From positions 1 through 38,999 of the forward strand of contig DBDG01000071.1 in the NCBI GenBank assembly GCA_002293475.1: 38,999 nucleotides of DNA, written 5' to 3'. This document shows positions 24,740 to 33,763 of this stretch, one piece after another. Made by a program: the position numbers and the translations under genes. Origin of the DNA: Lachnospiraceae bacterium UBA938. Its GTDB lineage: Bacteria > Bacillota > Clostridia > Lachnospirales > Lachnospiraceae. Positions within the stretch are counted from its first letter, which is position 1. Every line of letters starts with the position of its first letter. The notes under the pieces are model-generated. The model saw nothing but the letters and a program-made list of their open reading frames with translations, made no database searches and was not told the origin of the DNA.

Positions 24740-25639
24740 CTATTGCACCTCTCCTGTATTATCCAAGAAAGTCCACCCCTGCCAAAGCTCACGCAATAAT
24801 GCCGGCTCACATGTAGCCGTGTTTTTATGCAGGGACGGCCTGATCATGATTTTATGCCCATAACCGTTCAGCCGTGCTCCCCAGAAACTGAAAGTAGAGT
24901 TAGCGCAGATATTGTGCCTGCACTTGCTCATCAACCACATATCATAAAAGCTGTTTTTCCCTTGGTTCCAGTCAATTATCGTATACTGCCCGCCTTGATA
25001 ATGCTGCTTGATATAACTGCTGTCATCCGAAAATATATAAAAGCGGGCCTGCGGAAACCGCTTTGTTATATATGCCTCCGCCCCGGCATAATATGCTTCC
25101 GTACAGATATTCCCGAACAGCTCCTGATTGCCCGGGTCCAGATAGTCGCCCCGGCGGACATGTATGCTGACCGACTCCGTCTGCTGCATTTTCTCGGCCA
25201 TCGCCTGGTTCGCGGGACTGCCACCGGACGGAAAGCGGATTTCTTTCCGAAGGAGGGGAAGAATATCGGCATAATAATAATCACAGGCAAAATAGCCGCT
25301 TACGTATCTGTCTTTAAAGCCAAGCAGCTCCGCATGATAGGGCTGCGTTTCCTGAAACCGGTGGACACTGTCCGGCAGCAGCTTCCGGCGGAGCTTGCCG
25401 GCTAGGCCGTCCCGGCCGATCAACTGCCTTTTCTCTGCCTCCGTACAGACCATATATTCCAGTCGGTCAAAATAATCCAGTTCCAAGACTCTTTTGGCCA
25501 TGACCCTTTCCTGTCCTTTGGTATCGCTGAACCATGATGTGTCCAAGCGGGCTTCCCGGCCCAGTTCCAGAAATTTACGGTATAAGGCATATTGCTGCAG
25601 CTGATTGCCCAAGCCTCCCGCTACCTGTATGATTACCAT
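24740..25639 (-). CDS. Alpha-1,2-fucosyltransferase-like GT11 enzyme
   Basis: A 299-residue cytoplasmic transferase. GGLGNQLQQYA (8-18) is the GT11 N-terminal block, HVRRGDY (160-166) is the donor-binding motif shared by fucosyltransferases, and NSTFSFWGARL (247-257) is the C-terminal motif. All three are intact and the length is typical. GT11 enzymes use GDP-fucose and normally add it in alpha-1,2 linkage to galactose. No gmd or fcl genes are present, so the donor must come from elsewhere, or the enzyme uses a related sugar. It begins 32 bases after the AT3 gene with GGAAAG as ribosome site, and ends before a promoter-bearing gap. Confidence 0.92.
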   Translation of the reverse strand: MVIIQVAGGLGNQLQQYALYRKFLELGREARLDTSWFSDTKGQERVMAKRVLELDYFDRLEYMVCTEAEKRQLIGRDGLAGKLRRKLLPDSVHRFQETQPYHAELLGFKDRYVSGYFACDYYYADILPLLRKEIRFPSGGSPANQAMAEKMQQTESVSIHVRRGDYLDPGNQELFGNICTEAYYAGAEAYITKRFPQARFYIFSDDSSYIKQHYQGGQYTIIDWNQGKNSFYDMWLMSKCRHNICANSTFSFWGARLNGYGHKIMIRPSLHKNTATCEPALLRELWQGWTFLDNTGEVQ

Positions 25640-25671
25640 CTGATATCTTTCCTTTCCGTTCGCCTGTTCGG

Positions 25672-26703
25672 CTAAATATATTTTCCGACCAACGGTATCT
25701 TCCTGATGACAGCTGCCAGCAGATAAGACAGACTTAAGCTGCCTACGACATATACGGTACAGGCCAATACGCCAAAGGTATTTTCACTAAGCCAAAGATA
25801 TACCGGTAATAATACTATCCTTGCTGATTTTTCTGTCAAGTATACGCAGAAAGTATATTTTCCTAATAATATGACTACTTTTTTTCCGGTGTTTTTGAGG
25901 CGACCGGCGACCCATTTGGCGCCATACCAGAATATAAAGACCAGAACCGGCACAAAAAGATCTAGGATGCCTGCCGCATAGCTGCCGGTACTGACCTTGC
26001 TCCATTCTTCCAGCCCGATGACCGCGCCGATACATAAGACCGTCAGGCCGAAGGCTATCGCCAAGCCGCTACCTTTCCGGCCGACAGGGCTATTATCCCC
26101 GAAGAACTGTTCCAGGCAATATCCGGTCAACATATAGTAGACACCTGAATCCAGAACTGCCAGATTGACGGCGATTCCATATCCGGTAAGGCTTGTAAAC
26201 AGCCCGACGAGTACACTGAAAACTATTTTTAGGATTACCAGATAAAAGAACATATTCTTGGTAATCCCACCGGCTATGTATCTTAGAAACGGCAGCATGA
26301 TCAGCAAACCGATATAGGCATATAAAAACCCAAATGACTCAGTCACCTTGCCGGTAGAAAGCATTTGTAGATATTGTGCCAGCCGGAATTCTCCCCCCGG
26401 CGTGCGCACTACATCTATGAGATAATAAATAAGGGAAAACGCTGACAATATCGCTATCATCCGGATAACCCGCTTTTGAAATAACTCCTTAAGCGATTCT
26501 TTCTTACCCAGCAGCAAGGCTCCCGATATCATAAAAAATAACGGTACCGCCACCCGGCACAATGTCGAAAAGATAATGGAGTAAAGATAGGTAAGCAGAG
26601 AATCGGTTTCGCTGAAATACAAAAAGAAACCGTCTACGTGGTTAAATACTACCATACTGATGGCGATAATCCGAAGTACTTCGAGGTGCAGCTTTTTACT
26701 CAT
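25672..26703 (-). CDS. Acyltransferase family 3 membrane protein
   Basis: A 343-residue protein of about ten membrane helices. HLEVLRIIAISMVVFNHVDGFF provides the family's Arg11 and His22 in the first helix. It is a compact AT3 protein without an SGNH domain, like WecH and related O-acetyltransferases that modify sugars at the membrane. It begins 45 bases after the GH105-like gene with AGG close to the ATG. Together with the AT3 at 9322 and the MBOAT pair, it makes three separate predicted O-acylation activities in one locus. Confidence 0.9.
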   Translation of the reverse strand: MSKKLHLEVLRIIAISMVVFNHVDGFFLYFSETDSLLTYLYSIIFSTLCRVAVPLFFMISGALLLGKKESLKELFQKRVIRMIAILSAFSLIYYLIDVVRTPGGEFRLAQYLQMLSTGKVTESFGFLYAYIGLLIMLPFLRYIAGGITKNMFFYLVILKIVFSVLVGLFTSLTGYGIAVNLAVLDSGVYYMLTGYCLEQFFGDNSPVGRKGSGLAIAFGLTVLCIGAVIGLEEWSKVSTGSYAAGILDLFVPVLVFIFWYGAKWVAGRLKNTGKKVVILLGKYTFCVYLTEKSARIVLLPVYLWLSENTFGVLACTVYVVGSLSLSYLLAAVIRKIPLVGKYI

Positions 26704-26748
26704 CTTGATACCTGATTCTTTTCCTGTATTAACTGAAATCTATTGATA

Positions 26749-27804
26749 CTAGTCCCGCCCGGTCGCAAACAGCGCCAGCGCCGGCCCCAATGACCATGGA
26801 TAGGCACCGTAGTGCTGTGGATAAATACCAAAGCCGCCACATTCGGCCAGACAGTCAGCCAGCCTTCCGTCCTTTACCATCTCCCGAAGTGCTTCTTTCC
26901 CGCGTAGCAGCCGGGATCTGTGGATACCGATTAAAATATCATGTTCCAGTCCTCTGGATATCGCGTAGAGGATCATGGCGGTTGCCGAGGTATCAACCGG
27001 CCCTTCTCTGGCGCTCAGCTGCCAGGCATACAGCCCGTTTTCCAGCTGATAAGCTTCCACCTTATCTACTAGGCGGCGGAATGCCTGTTTGACGCCCACA
27101 TATGCTTCCGAGTCTTTATCCATATATACCAGACTGTCCGCCATCCCCATCATCAGCCAGCCAACAGCGCGCCCCCAGCCGATGATGCCGTATTTGGTTC
27201 CGCTATTATATTCATAGCCGTGATAGGGCAGGCCGCTCCGGTCATCCATGCCGTGGGCAGTAAAATTATTGATCTGTTTTATGGCTAGGTTCAAGGCATT
27301 GCTATCGTTATAAGTCATCCCGTACTTACACAGAAAAGGACATATCATCCCGATGCCGTCGGCATAGATATGACCGTTTTGCTGAGCCGGACGGTAGGGC
27401 AGCGAACCTTCCTTATCGGTTTCATGGTTATATAGGTATTGCACCATGTTCGTCAGCGCCTCTTGATATCTCGCTTCTCCAGTAAGCTGCTGATATTCGA
27501 TCAGAGCCATACCGCACAGGATATCATCAATATAATACAGTTTTTGGCGGTGGTTTATCCACCGGTCAAAATACTTTTTCAAAGCCCGCATGATCAGCAA
27601 GGATTCTTCCGAATTAAGATTGTTTTTGTAGAAGGCAATCAACGCATTGGCCAACAGTCCGGTAGGCCAGTTAATCTTATCCAAAGGTTCCGTCACGCGG
27701 CCGGTAAGCAGCCTGACTATTCTTTTGACACGCCAGCCGGCGCTTCGCTTCGGATAATGCAGTAATTCATATAACGCGACATGAACCATCTCTTTTGTCT
27801 TCAC
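26749..27804 (-). CDS. GH105/GH88-like unsaturated glucuronyl/galacturonyl hydrolase family protein
   Basis: An (alpha/alpha)6-barrel protein of 351 residues without a signal peptide. WPTGLLANALIAFYK, YIDDILCGMALIEY, IYADGIGMICPFLCKYG, GWGRAVGWLMMGMADSL and DTSATAMILYAISRGL are the GH105 (YteR-like) blocks in order. The family removes unsaturated uronic acids released by lyases, acting inside the cell. I choose GTG at 27804, not the ATG at 27849: GGGAGG stands eight bases before the GTG, and the GTG shares four bases (GTGA) with the stop of the flippase gene. Translational coupling to Wzx is unusual for a catabolic enzyme. It may instead edit or trim the polymer, or be a non-catalytic relative. 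Confidence 0.85.
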   Translation of the reverse strand: MKTKEMVHVALYELLHYPKRSAGWRVKRIVRLLTGRVTEPLDKINWPTGLLANALIAFYKNNLNSEESLLIMRALKKYFDRWINHRQKLYYIDDILCGMALIEYQQLTGEARYQEALTNMVQYLYNHETDKEGSLPYRPAQQNGHIYADGIGMICPFLCKYGMTYNDSNALNLAIKQINNFTAHGMDDRSGLPYHGYEYNSGTKYGIIGWGRAVGWLMMGMADSLVYMDKDSEAYVGVKQAFRRLVDKVEAYQLENGLYAWQLSAREGPVDTSATAMILYAISRGLEHDILIGIHRSRLLRGKEALREMVKDGRLADCLAECGGFGIYPQHYGAYPWSLGPALALFATGRD

Positions 27805-29351
27805 TGCTTTTTCCTCCCTGCGGCGGTTCTTCCCGCCAACAGCTTCCATACATACGTAAACTCGTCACTTTTCCTGAACAAAGCCACAAATATCCCGTTA
27901 AAGATAACGGTTACCGCTGCTGCCGTCAAGATAAATCCCCCCACTGTCACTTCCGGCATCAAAACGTCTCCCGTGGCCGCACTTAAGATCAAGGTGACGG
28001 CCATGACGGCCAGATATTTAAGCAGGTCGGTAAAATATCCCGTCACTTTCCGGTCAAAACAGACACGGTAAATAATAAAGGGGCGCACCAGATTGGCAAT
28101 CAGGCCAGATACCACGGTTCCGATAAACACACCGGCCAAGCCGATGTGCTGTACCAAGGCGATAGATACCACCAGATTGACCAGCCCCTGGATCAGCGGC
28201 AGATATTTATCCTGTTCAAAGATCCCAGCTGCCGTCTTAAAGTTGGACAATACGATGCGGTCGCCTTTAAAATAATAATCTATTAAAATCCATGCGGTAA
28301 CAGCCGTTCCCAGTAATTTATCCTCCTCCCCGAGCCACAGCCGGACAAACGGGGTCAGTAAGATGAAGAAGCCGACCGCCGAGAATCCATAGATCCAGCA
28401 GGCGGCAAATCGATATACCTGAAACATGCCGTATTGCTTCTCCTTCGATTCTGTGGCAATCAGATTGCCGAAGCTGGTCATGACTGAGTTAAAAATAATG
28501 TTGACAAAGTTAGATACGAAGGAAATAACCAAGTTATAATTCCCGACAAAACCGGACACATTGACATCAATAAAGGAAGAAATTATCATACTGTCGGTTT
28601 GGAGCCTAGCCACATCGCCGATTTTGTGCATCATCAGCGCCTTGGTCTTTGTCACGATCGTGCCGGTTTCTTCTTTAGCAAGCTTCTTGACCGCCCGGCT
28701 TTTATCTTTTAAATAAGGGTATAGCCTGTCCAGATAGCGGCTGACAAATATCTTCTGGAGCAATTCGATAACCGCTGCCGAGATCAGGTACCAGAGGAAA
28801 TCTTGCGTCATGAATATGACCAGTATCTGTACGGCTACCGTGATTATCTTGGTCAGGGTTATCACATTGGTCTGGATATAGTTCTTTTGCTCGGCATTGA
28901 CCAAGCTGTATTTATAGGCCACGAAATAAGTGCTTACAGTGTTGAACAAGAAAATAAAGTAATATAGCGTAAGATCCCTGACGGCTATCTCAATTCCTTC
29001 CGGCATGGACACCAGATAAGGCAAGAACGGGGCGACCCCCGTTCCGATCAGGGCTATGGCGCAGCCAATGGTAATATAGGCTTTCTTATAAAGCATCATA
29101 TAGGACTTGATTTTATCGTAGTCCTTCCGGGCTACCGGCGCGTAAAGGCTGTAGTTCAAAGCGGTGCCGATTCCCAGCTCGGCCATGGAGAGTACCGAGA
29201 GGATGTTGGTATATAAATCATTGACCCCATTCAGGGTATCGCCCAGCTGCTGTATAATAACGGTGCGGAGGATGAAGCCCAGAAGCCCCGTTATGATATT
29301 ACTGATATAGCCGAAGGCGATATTTCTGGCGGCTAATTTAACTCTGCCCAT
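27801..29351 (-). CDS. Wzx-type flippase (polysaccharide export protein)
   Basis: A 516-residue member of the MOP superfamily with about 12-14 membrane helices. The start RNIAFGYISNIITGLLGFILRTVIIQQLG and the following GVNDLYTNILSVLSMAELGIGTALNYSLY are the usual first two helices. KTKALMMHKIGDVARLQTDSMIISSF marks the middle. It flips undecaprenyl-diphosphate repeat units outward for Wzy. It overlaps the pyruvyltransferase gene by 19 bases, with GGAAG as ribosome site inside that gene, and the GH105-like gene by 4. The first in-frame ATG was chosen. Nothing shows which repeat unit it carries. Confidence 0.92.
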   Translation of the reverse strand: MGRVKLAARNIAFGYISNIITGLLGFILRTVIIQQLGDTLNGVNDLYTNILSVLSMAELGIGTALNYSLYAPVARKDYDKIKSYMMLYKKAYITIGCAIALIGTGVAPFLPYLVSMPEGIEIAVRDLTLYYFIFLFNTVSTYFVAYKYSLVNAEQKNYIQTNVITLTKIITVAVQILVIFMTQDFLWYLISAAVIELLQKIFVSRYLDRLYPYLKDKSRAVKKLAKEETGTIVTKTKALMMHKIGDVARLQTDSMIISSFIDVNVSGFVGNYNLVISFVSNFVNIIFNSVMTSFGNLIATESKEKQYGMFQVYRFAACWIYGFSAVGFFILLTPFVRLWLGEEDKLLGTAVTAWILIDYYFKGDRIVLSNFKTAAGIFEQDKYLPLIQGLVNLVVSIALVQHIGLAGVFIGTVVSGLIANLVRPFIIYRVCFDRKVTGYFTDLLKYLAVMAVTLILSAATGDVLMPEVTVGGFILTAAAVTVIFNGIFVALFRKSDEFTYVWKLLAGRTAAGRKKQ

Positions 29352-30538
29352 AGCTTTTCTACTTCTTTCCCTAGCTGTAATGCCTGATCGCGGTACTCTG
29401 GCATGATGGCAGCCAACCGCTGGCGGATGGCCGCTTCATTCTGGATAAGCCATTGGAATGCGGCAGTCAGGTCGTTTTCATTGTGGAGCGATTGAACCGG
29501 GATCACGAAATGCTCATCGGTGTCGAAAAGATCCGTGGCGATGCCACGAGCCTTCACCGAGTAGCCTACTGTCAGGGTCGGAACCAAGCTGGAATAAGCG
29601 GCAATGGTCGCGTGTGTCCGGGCACCGACAAAGAAGCGGCAGCGGGCTATATCGCCTTTGAGCTCTTCGCAGGAGCCATCCAAGATCTGGACGACCCTGC
29701 CGGTGTGCCGGAAGGCGGAATAAAGCTCCGTCAGGGGTCTGCGGTCGTCGTTGCGCGCCCATACTACATGGGGGATCAGGGCAATCTGCATATCGGTGTC
29801 ATCGATGATATGCTGAAGGAGCGACCGATAGGCGGCCATGGTGATTCCTGGGGTTGGTTCGTTTTCTTGTATCATCGGGCTTATGTTGATGCCGACGGTA
29901 TTTTTCTCGGCGAATCCGTCGGGGAGCGGCCGGTCTTTTCGTCCCAGCGCGAAGGCGGGATCGGGGTATAGGAGCAGCCGGGTCCCTTTATCCAAGATAT
30001 TTCTTAAAGCTCGGTAGGTTATGGATTCCCGGGCATAGATTGCCGTGTAGGTGTTCATGTCGCGGATAATGGCCGGGTCACGTAAAAGCTCGGGTTCTAT
30101 GGAGCAGCCTAGCAAGACGGTTTTAGTTCCTTGCTTGTGGAAGGCGCTGTTAGCTAGAATCAAATCCCTTACCATTATATCATAGCAGTAGTTATCTCCG
30201 CCAATAGAAACTGCCAGCGGGGGGATTGCTACGCCTGCGGTTTTTGTTAACGATCGGGCCTTGTTAAATACTTTGTGATAGCGGTAGCGGATAAAGCTTT
30301 CGCCGTCTCCGGTGAGTCTACGGTAAAGATAGTATAATATATGAGCGGCCTTGTGTTCGGAGAATTTGCGCTCCGATAGGAGCTCACAGGTATCTCGCAA
30401 TGAATAGGTACGATCTTCTTCGGCGCTGTTGGTTATTACCGCTGCCGGGGTATGCAGCATCTTAAGGATGCTGTTTAGGATGGCTTCGCAGCCGTGGTTG
30501 GCACTGCCGGCGTGCATGTAGAAGATGATTTTTTTCAC
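29333..30538 (-). CDS. Polysaccharide pyruvyl transferase family protein
   Basis: A 401-residue GT-B-like protein. HAGSANHGCEAILNSIL (9-25) is the N-terminal glycine block, SIGGDNYCYD the second, and GARTHATIAAYSSLVPTLTVGYSVKARG the C-terminal donor block with the R-H pair typical of the CsaB/WcaK family. Members add ketal pyruvate from phosphoenolpyruvate to hexose or ManNAc, giving the glycan a negative charge that can anchor SLH-domain proteins. The start is GTG at 30538 with AGGAG ten bases before. It lies 25 bases after a GT2 and overlaps Wzx. Its strand composition differs from the rest of the locus. Some family members are not pyruvyl transferases, so the activity is probable, not certain. 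Confidence 0.82.
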   Translation of the reverse strand: MKKIIFYMHAGSANHGCEAILNSILKMLHTPAAVITNSAEEDRTYSLRDTCELLSERKFSEHKAAHILYYLYRRLTGDGESFIRYRYHKVFNKARSLTKTAGVAIPPLAVSIGGDNYCYDIMVRDLILANSAFHKQGTKTVLLGCSIEPELLRDPAIIRDMNTYTAIYARESITYRALRNILDKGTRLLLYPDPAFALGRKDRPLPDGFAEKNTVGINISPMIQENEPTPGITMAAYRSLLQHIIDDTDMQIALIPHVVWARNDDRRPLTELYSAFRHTGRVVQILDGSCEELKGDIARCRFFVGARTHATIAAYSSLVPTLTVGYSVKARGIATDLFDTDEHFVIPVQSLHNENDLTAAFQWLIQNEAAIRQRLAAIMPEYRDQALQLGKEVEKLWAELN

Positions 30539-30563
30539 GGTTGGGTGGCTCCTGTCCTGGTGG

Positions 30564-31571
30564 TTATTTAAATCTTCGGAAAAGATTGTATATTTTAACG
30601 TATAAGGCTGGTGAGCGTCTAAATATAAATGTTTTAAAGCGGTAGCCTTTGTCCAGGGTGGCCGTGGCTCCGGGGATTGTTAGAGCTTCTTTTAGCTGTT
30701 GGTGACAATATTCCAGTTTGTCTTGGTGTTGTTTGCGTAGGTCTTTTGGCAGCTCGGCTATTTTTCCCGCTGTGAGCATGATGGATATCAGGATGATTCC
30801 GGTAGCTTTATATGTCAGGTCGGGGCGGATCGGGGCGATTCTTTCCGTGGCCAGCTGCCAGCAGGTGATCTGATCCATGTAGCTTGCTTTGAAAGTTCGG
30901 TTCATGGCTCCTTGGGGATTTTGAAAATAGCCGTAGCCCTTATAGGAGGTTATGGTTATCCTGTTGGCTCGTTGGGTGGCGGCCAGGAGGTAGAGCATGT
31001 CTTCACCGATGGTTATACTTGCTTCAAATATAAGGTCGGCAATGCATTTGTAGCGGTAGAGCTTGCCCCAGCAGCGGGTGTCACCGTTTAGGATGCCCTG
31101 ATCGATATAGTGCGTCCCTGTATATGATATCTCTTTATGATGGGAATCGTCAATATCTTCTTTGGGGAGGTCTGATTCGTGGTACCATATTGTAAACCCG
31201 CAGCCGGTTATGTCACTGTCAGTCCGTACTGACAGCTCCCATAGGTAGGAGAGTGTTCCTGGCAGCAGACGGTCGTCGGCATCGACAAAGGTGAGGTATT
31301 TGCCGGTGGCTTTTGATAGTCCGGCATTTCTGGCACATGATACTCCCAAGTCTTCCATGGTAATGATCTGGATGTTTTGATGCTGCTTTGCCAGCGCTCG
31401 GCAGATGGCGGCGGTGTTGTCGGTCGATCCGTCGTTAATTATGATGATTTCCAGTTCTGGGAGATCCCGGCCGGTTTGAGCCAAGATGCTTTCTATGCAG
31501 GGGGTGATGTAGGCCTGGCCGTTATATACCGGTACGATTACGCTGATTTTTTCCTGTTCTCTGGCTTCCAT
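30564..31571 (-). CDS. GT2 family glycosyltransferase
   Basis: A 335-residue cytoplasmic GT-A enzyme. SVIVPVYNG (10-18), NDGSTD (46-51), LGVSCARNAGLSKATGKYLTFVDADD (75-100) with the DADD metal site, and a mid-domain GDTRCWGKLYR are standard. A C-terminal helical part of about 100 residues follows. It begins two bases after the stop of the preceding GT2, with GGAGG about 11 bases ahead of the ATG, so it is coupled to it. The coding strand is poor in G relative to C, like its neighbours at 29.4-32.6 kb. Donor unknown. Confidence 0.9.
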   Translation of the reverse strand: MEAREQEKISVIVPVYNGQAYITPCIESILAQTGRDLPELEIIIINDGSTDNTAAICRALAKQHQNIQIITMEDLGVSCARNAGLSKATGKYLTFVDADDRLLPGTLSYLWELSVRTDSDITGCGFTIWYHESDLPKEDIDDSHHKEISYTGTHYIDQGILNGDTRCWGKLYRYKCIADLIFEASITIGEDMLYLLAATQRANRITITSYKGYGYFQNPQGAMNRTFKASYMDQITCWQLATERIAPIRPDLTYKATGIILISIMLTAGKIAELPKDLRKQHQDKLEYCHQQLKEALTIPGATATLDKGYRFKTFIFRRSPALYVKIYNLFRRFK

Positions 31572-31573
31572 AG

Positions 31574-32644
31574 TTATGTTAACCTCCGCTCTTTGATGTT
31601 ACGGATGTGATAGAATAGCTTTGTCATTATACGCAACAGTACGATGAATGGCCAGTAAGGGTATTTTAAGACCAAGTAAAGCAGTTTATCCGCGCTTTTG
31701 GTTATAGGGAGGGGATGACGGCGGATAAGCTCGGGGGTTTTTTCTTGCTGACATATGTCCCTGATATTTTTATGGCATGAGCGCCGGCTGCGGTTGCCTC
31801 TGGCTTCATTTTTCAGAGCCAGCATCAGCAGAAACAGATATTCGCGGCCACATTGTTCATGTATGGATTGTTCGGAGATGTTTAGGCTGTTTAGCTGTAC
31901 TTTGTCTGTGAAGATGGTATGCATAACTGTTTTTAGCAGCCGGATGTTTTCATATAAGCCTTGGTCATACGCATGTACCATGGAGGAATGATTATAAAAA
32001 TAGTGATAATAATAGGCATCTTCCATGATGACGATTCTATTGCTGTCCAGCAGTGCCGGTAAGATGATATTAAGATCTTCCCCCATTTTCAGTTTTTCAT
32101 TGCAGTAGGGGAGATTATTTATAATTAATGGACGGGAAATCAGTTTCATGCAACGCGACAGGGAAATCAGTCGGTTCTCATTGCCTAGTATTCTGTTAAA
32201 AAGCTTTGTAACGGCATCCTCCTCATAGATTCCTGGCGGCAAGCCGTGCTTTTCTTTGGATGAACTGCCGGCTCGGTCTATTATATAATTGCAGCAGATG
32301 ATCTCGTCCGGTGTGAAGCGAAGGTTTTTTACCATTTCGGCAATCATCGTCGGTTCGATCCAGTCATCACTGTCGACAAAACACAGGTAAGCTCCTTGGC
32401 TTGCCTTGACACCGGCTTTCCAGGCGGACATCAGACCGCCGTTTTTTTTGTGGAGGACGTGGATACGGGGATCATTCTCCCTGTATCGGTCACACAGGGA
32501 ACCGCTTTCGTCAGTAGAGCCGTCATTAATCAGGATAATCTCTATGTTATGGTATGTCTGCTTCTGGAGGCTGCTGATGCATCTGTCCAGATAGGGTATG
32601 ACATTATATACCGGAACTATGATACTTACTATATCTTTCTGCAT
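31574..32644 (-). CDS. GT2 family glycosyltransferase
   Basis: A 356-residue enzyme of the CpsI/EpsJ-like group. SIIVPVYNV (7-15), NDGSTD (40-45), KKNGGLMSAWKAGVKASQGAYLCFVDSDD (66-94) with the DSDD metal site, and MGEDLNIILPALLD as acceptor-side acidic block. The C-terminus has a hydrophobic stretch (YWPFIVLLRIMTKLFY) that may dock it to the membrane. It is the first gene of the compositionally odd stretch and lies 37 bases after a GT4 with ordinary composition. Its ribosome site (GGGG) is weak. The two adjacent GT2 proteins share only family-level similarity, so they probably add different sugars. Confidence 0.9.
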   Translation of the reverse strand: MQKDIVSIIVPVYNVIPYLDRCISSLQKQTYHNIEIILINDGSTDESGSLCDRYRENDPRIHVLHKKNGGLMSAWKAGVKASQGAYLCFVDSDDWIEPTMIAEMVKNLRFTPDEIICCNYIIDRAGSSSKEKHGLPPGIYEEDAVTKLFNRILGNENRLISLSRCMKLISRPLIINNLPYCNEKLKMGEDLNIILPALLDSNRIVIMEDAYYYHYFYNHSSMVHAYDQGLYENIRLLKTVMHTIFTDKVQLNSLNISEQSIHEQCGREYLFLLMLALKNEARGNRSRRSCHKNIRDICQQEKTPELIRRHPLPITKSADKLLYLVLKYPYWPFIVLLRIMTKLFYHIRNIKERRLT

Positions 32645-32681
32645 AATCTACCCCGTAGTGCGTGATATTTGGGTCAATCTA

Positions 32682-33749
32682 TTATTTTAATATATTATTA
32701 TATATTGAGCATAATTGGGCTACTCTTTGTGCTATATCATAGTCTTCTTCAGCTCTATTCCGGGCGGCTCGGCCATATCTGCGACGGCTTTCCTCGTCTT
32801 CAAGCAGGGCGGTCAGTCCTTCCGCCAGTGACTTGGGATCTTGTGGCGCTACTAGGATTCCATGAACGCCGTTATCAATTATCTGAGGGATTCCGCCTAC
32901 CGCTGTAGTTAATACCGCCATCCCGGCGGCCATCGCTTCCAGCAAGGACATCGGCTGGCCTTCAAAATAAGTCGGTAGAACAAAGATACTGCAAGTATCC
33001 ATATATGCTTGCTTTTCGGCTGACCCGATCCAGCCTAGGTAAATCACCTGATCTGCCAGTTCTTCTGCTTTTTTCTGTAGTTCAGGATCCGCCCAAGTTC
33101 CGCCGAGATAAAGCTTAAGATCCGGAAAACGTTCAGCGATTCGGGGTAATACTGTCAATAATTCGCCAATCCCTTTTTCTTTGCAAAGCCGCCCTAAAAA
33201 AAGCAGGTTCCTGCCGGCATAATCCTGCTTACCGTCAGCCGGAAGATAAACCGCGTTTTGCAATACTGTTATCTTATTTCCTTCTACGAGCGAGGCGAAA
33301 AACTCCGCCCATTGGCTGGAAAGAACGACAAAGACCTGCGCTTTATTTAAGGTCCGGCAGATTCCCGCCCGGCCTTTGGGGGCGGTTCTGTCATAATAAA
33401 AACCTTGGAAATCCCCGCCGTGCTGATGAATCAGGATCTTTTTATGAAAAAACGCTGCGGTATTGATAAAAATACGTTTCCGGTAAAAGCTGGCATCCGC
33501 CGCCATGTTCACATGCAGGATGTCCATACGGGGCAATACCATGCAAAAATGCAGATAAGCCTTGAGCGCTGTCAATAGTTTGCGGAATTTACTGCCGTCA
33601 ACCATCGTTCCGATATAAATAAGCGATACTTGCCTGTCCAGTCCGGCCTGATAGTAGCTGTTTACTACTGCGGATACGCCGCCATGCACGCATCGGGCGG
33701 CGCCGATCATGACAATACATGGGAAGGTCTTGGTTTTATTTTTTTTCAT
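32682..33749 (-). CDS. GT4 family glycosyltransferase
   Basis: A 355-residue GT-B enzyme. The N-terminal HGGVSAVVNSYY is the glycine turn. LLFLGRLCKEKGIGELL opens the donor domain, and FEGQPMSLLEAMAAGMAVLTTAVGGIPQII carries the donor-site glutamates. It lies 14 bases after the initiating transferase gene, the classic position for the enzyme that adds the second sugar. AAAGGT precedes the ATG. Cytoplasmic, peripheral to the membrane. The sugar cannot be read from the sequence. Confidence 0.9.
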   Translation of the reverse strand: MKKNKTKTFPCIVMIGAARCVHGGVSAVVNSYYQAGLDRQVSLIYIGTMVDGSKFRKLLTALKAYLHFCMVLPRMDILHVNMAADASFYRKRIFINTAAFFHKKILIHQHGGDFQGFYYDRTAPKGRAGICRTLNKAQVFVVLSSQWAEFFASLVEGNKITVLQNAVYLPADGKQDYAGRNLLFLGRLCKEKGIGELLTVLPRIAERFPDLKLYLGGTWADPELQKKAEELADQVIYLGWIGSAEKQAYMDTCSIFVLPTYFEGQPMSLLEAMAAGMAVLTTAVGGIPQIIDNGVHGILVAPQDPKSLAEGLTALLEDEESRRRYGRAARNRAEEDYDIAQRVAQLCSIYNNILK

Positions 33750-33763
33750 ATTGGGACCTTTGC

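Noticed and set aside
24827..25405. A 192-codon plus-strand reading frame
   Set aside because: It is antisense to the GT11 gene, which carries all family motifs; the antisense frame has no recognisable domain.
27805..27849. A longer GH105-like protein starting at ATG 27849
   Set aside because: It would extend 45 bases into the flippase gene with no ribosome site; the GTG at 27804 has GGGAGG at ideal distance and the usual GTGA overlap.
29453..29971. A 172-codon plus-strand reading frame
   Set aside because: It lies wholly antisense to the pyruvyltransferase-family gene, which has clear motifs; its length follows from the G-rich strand there.
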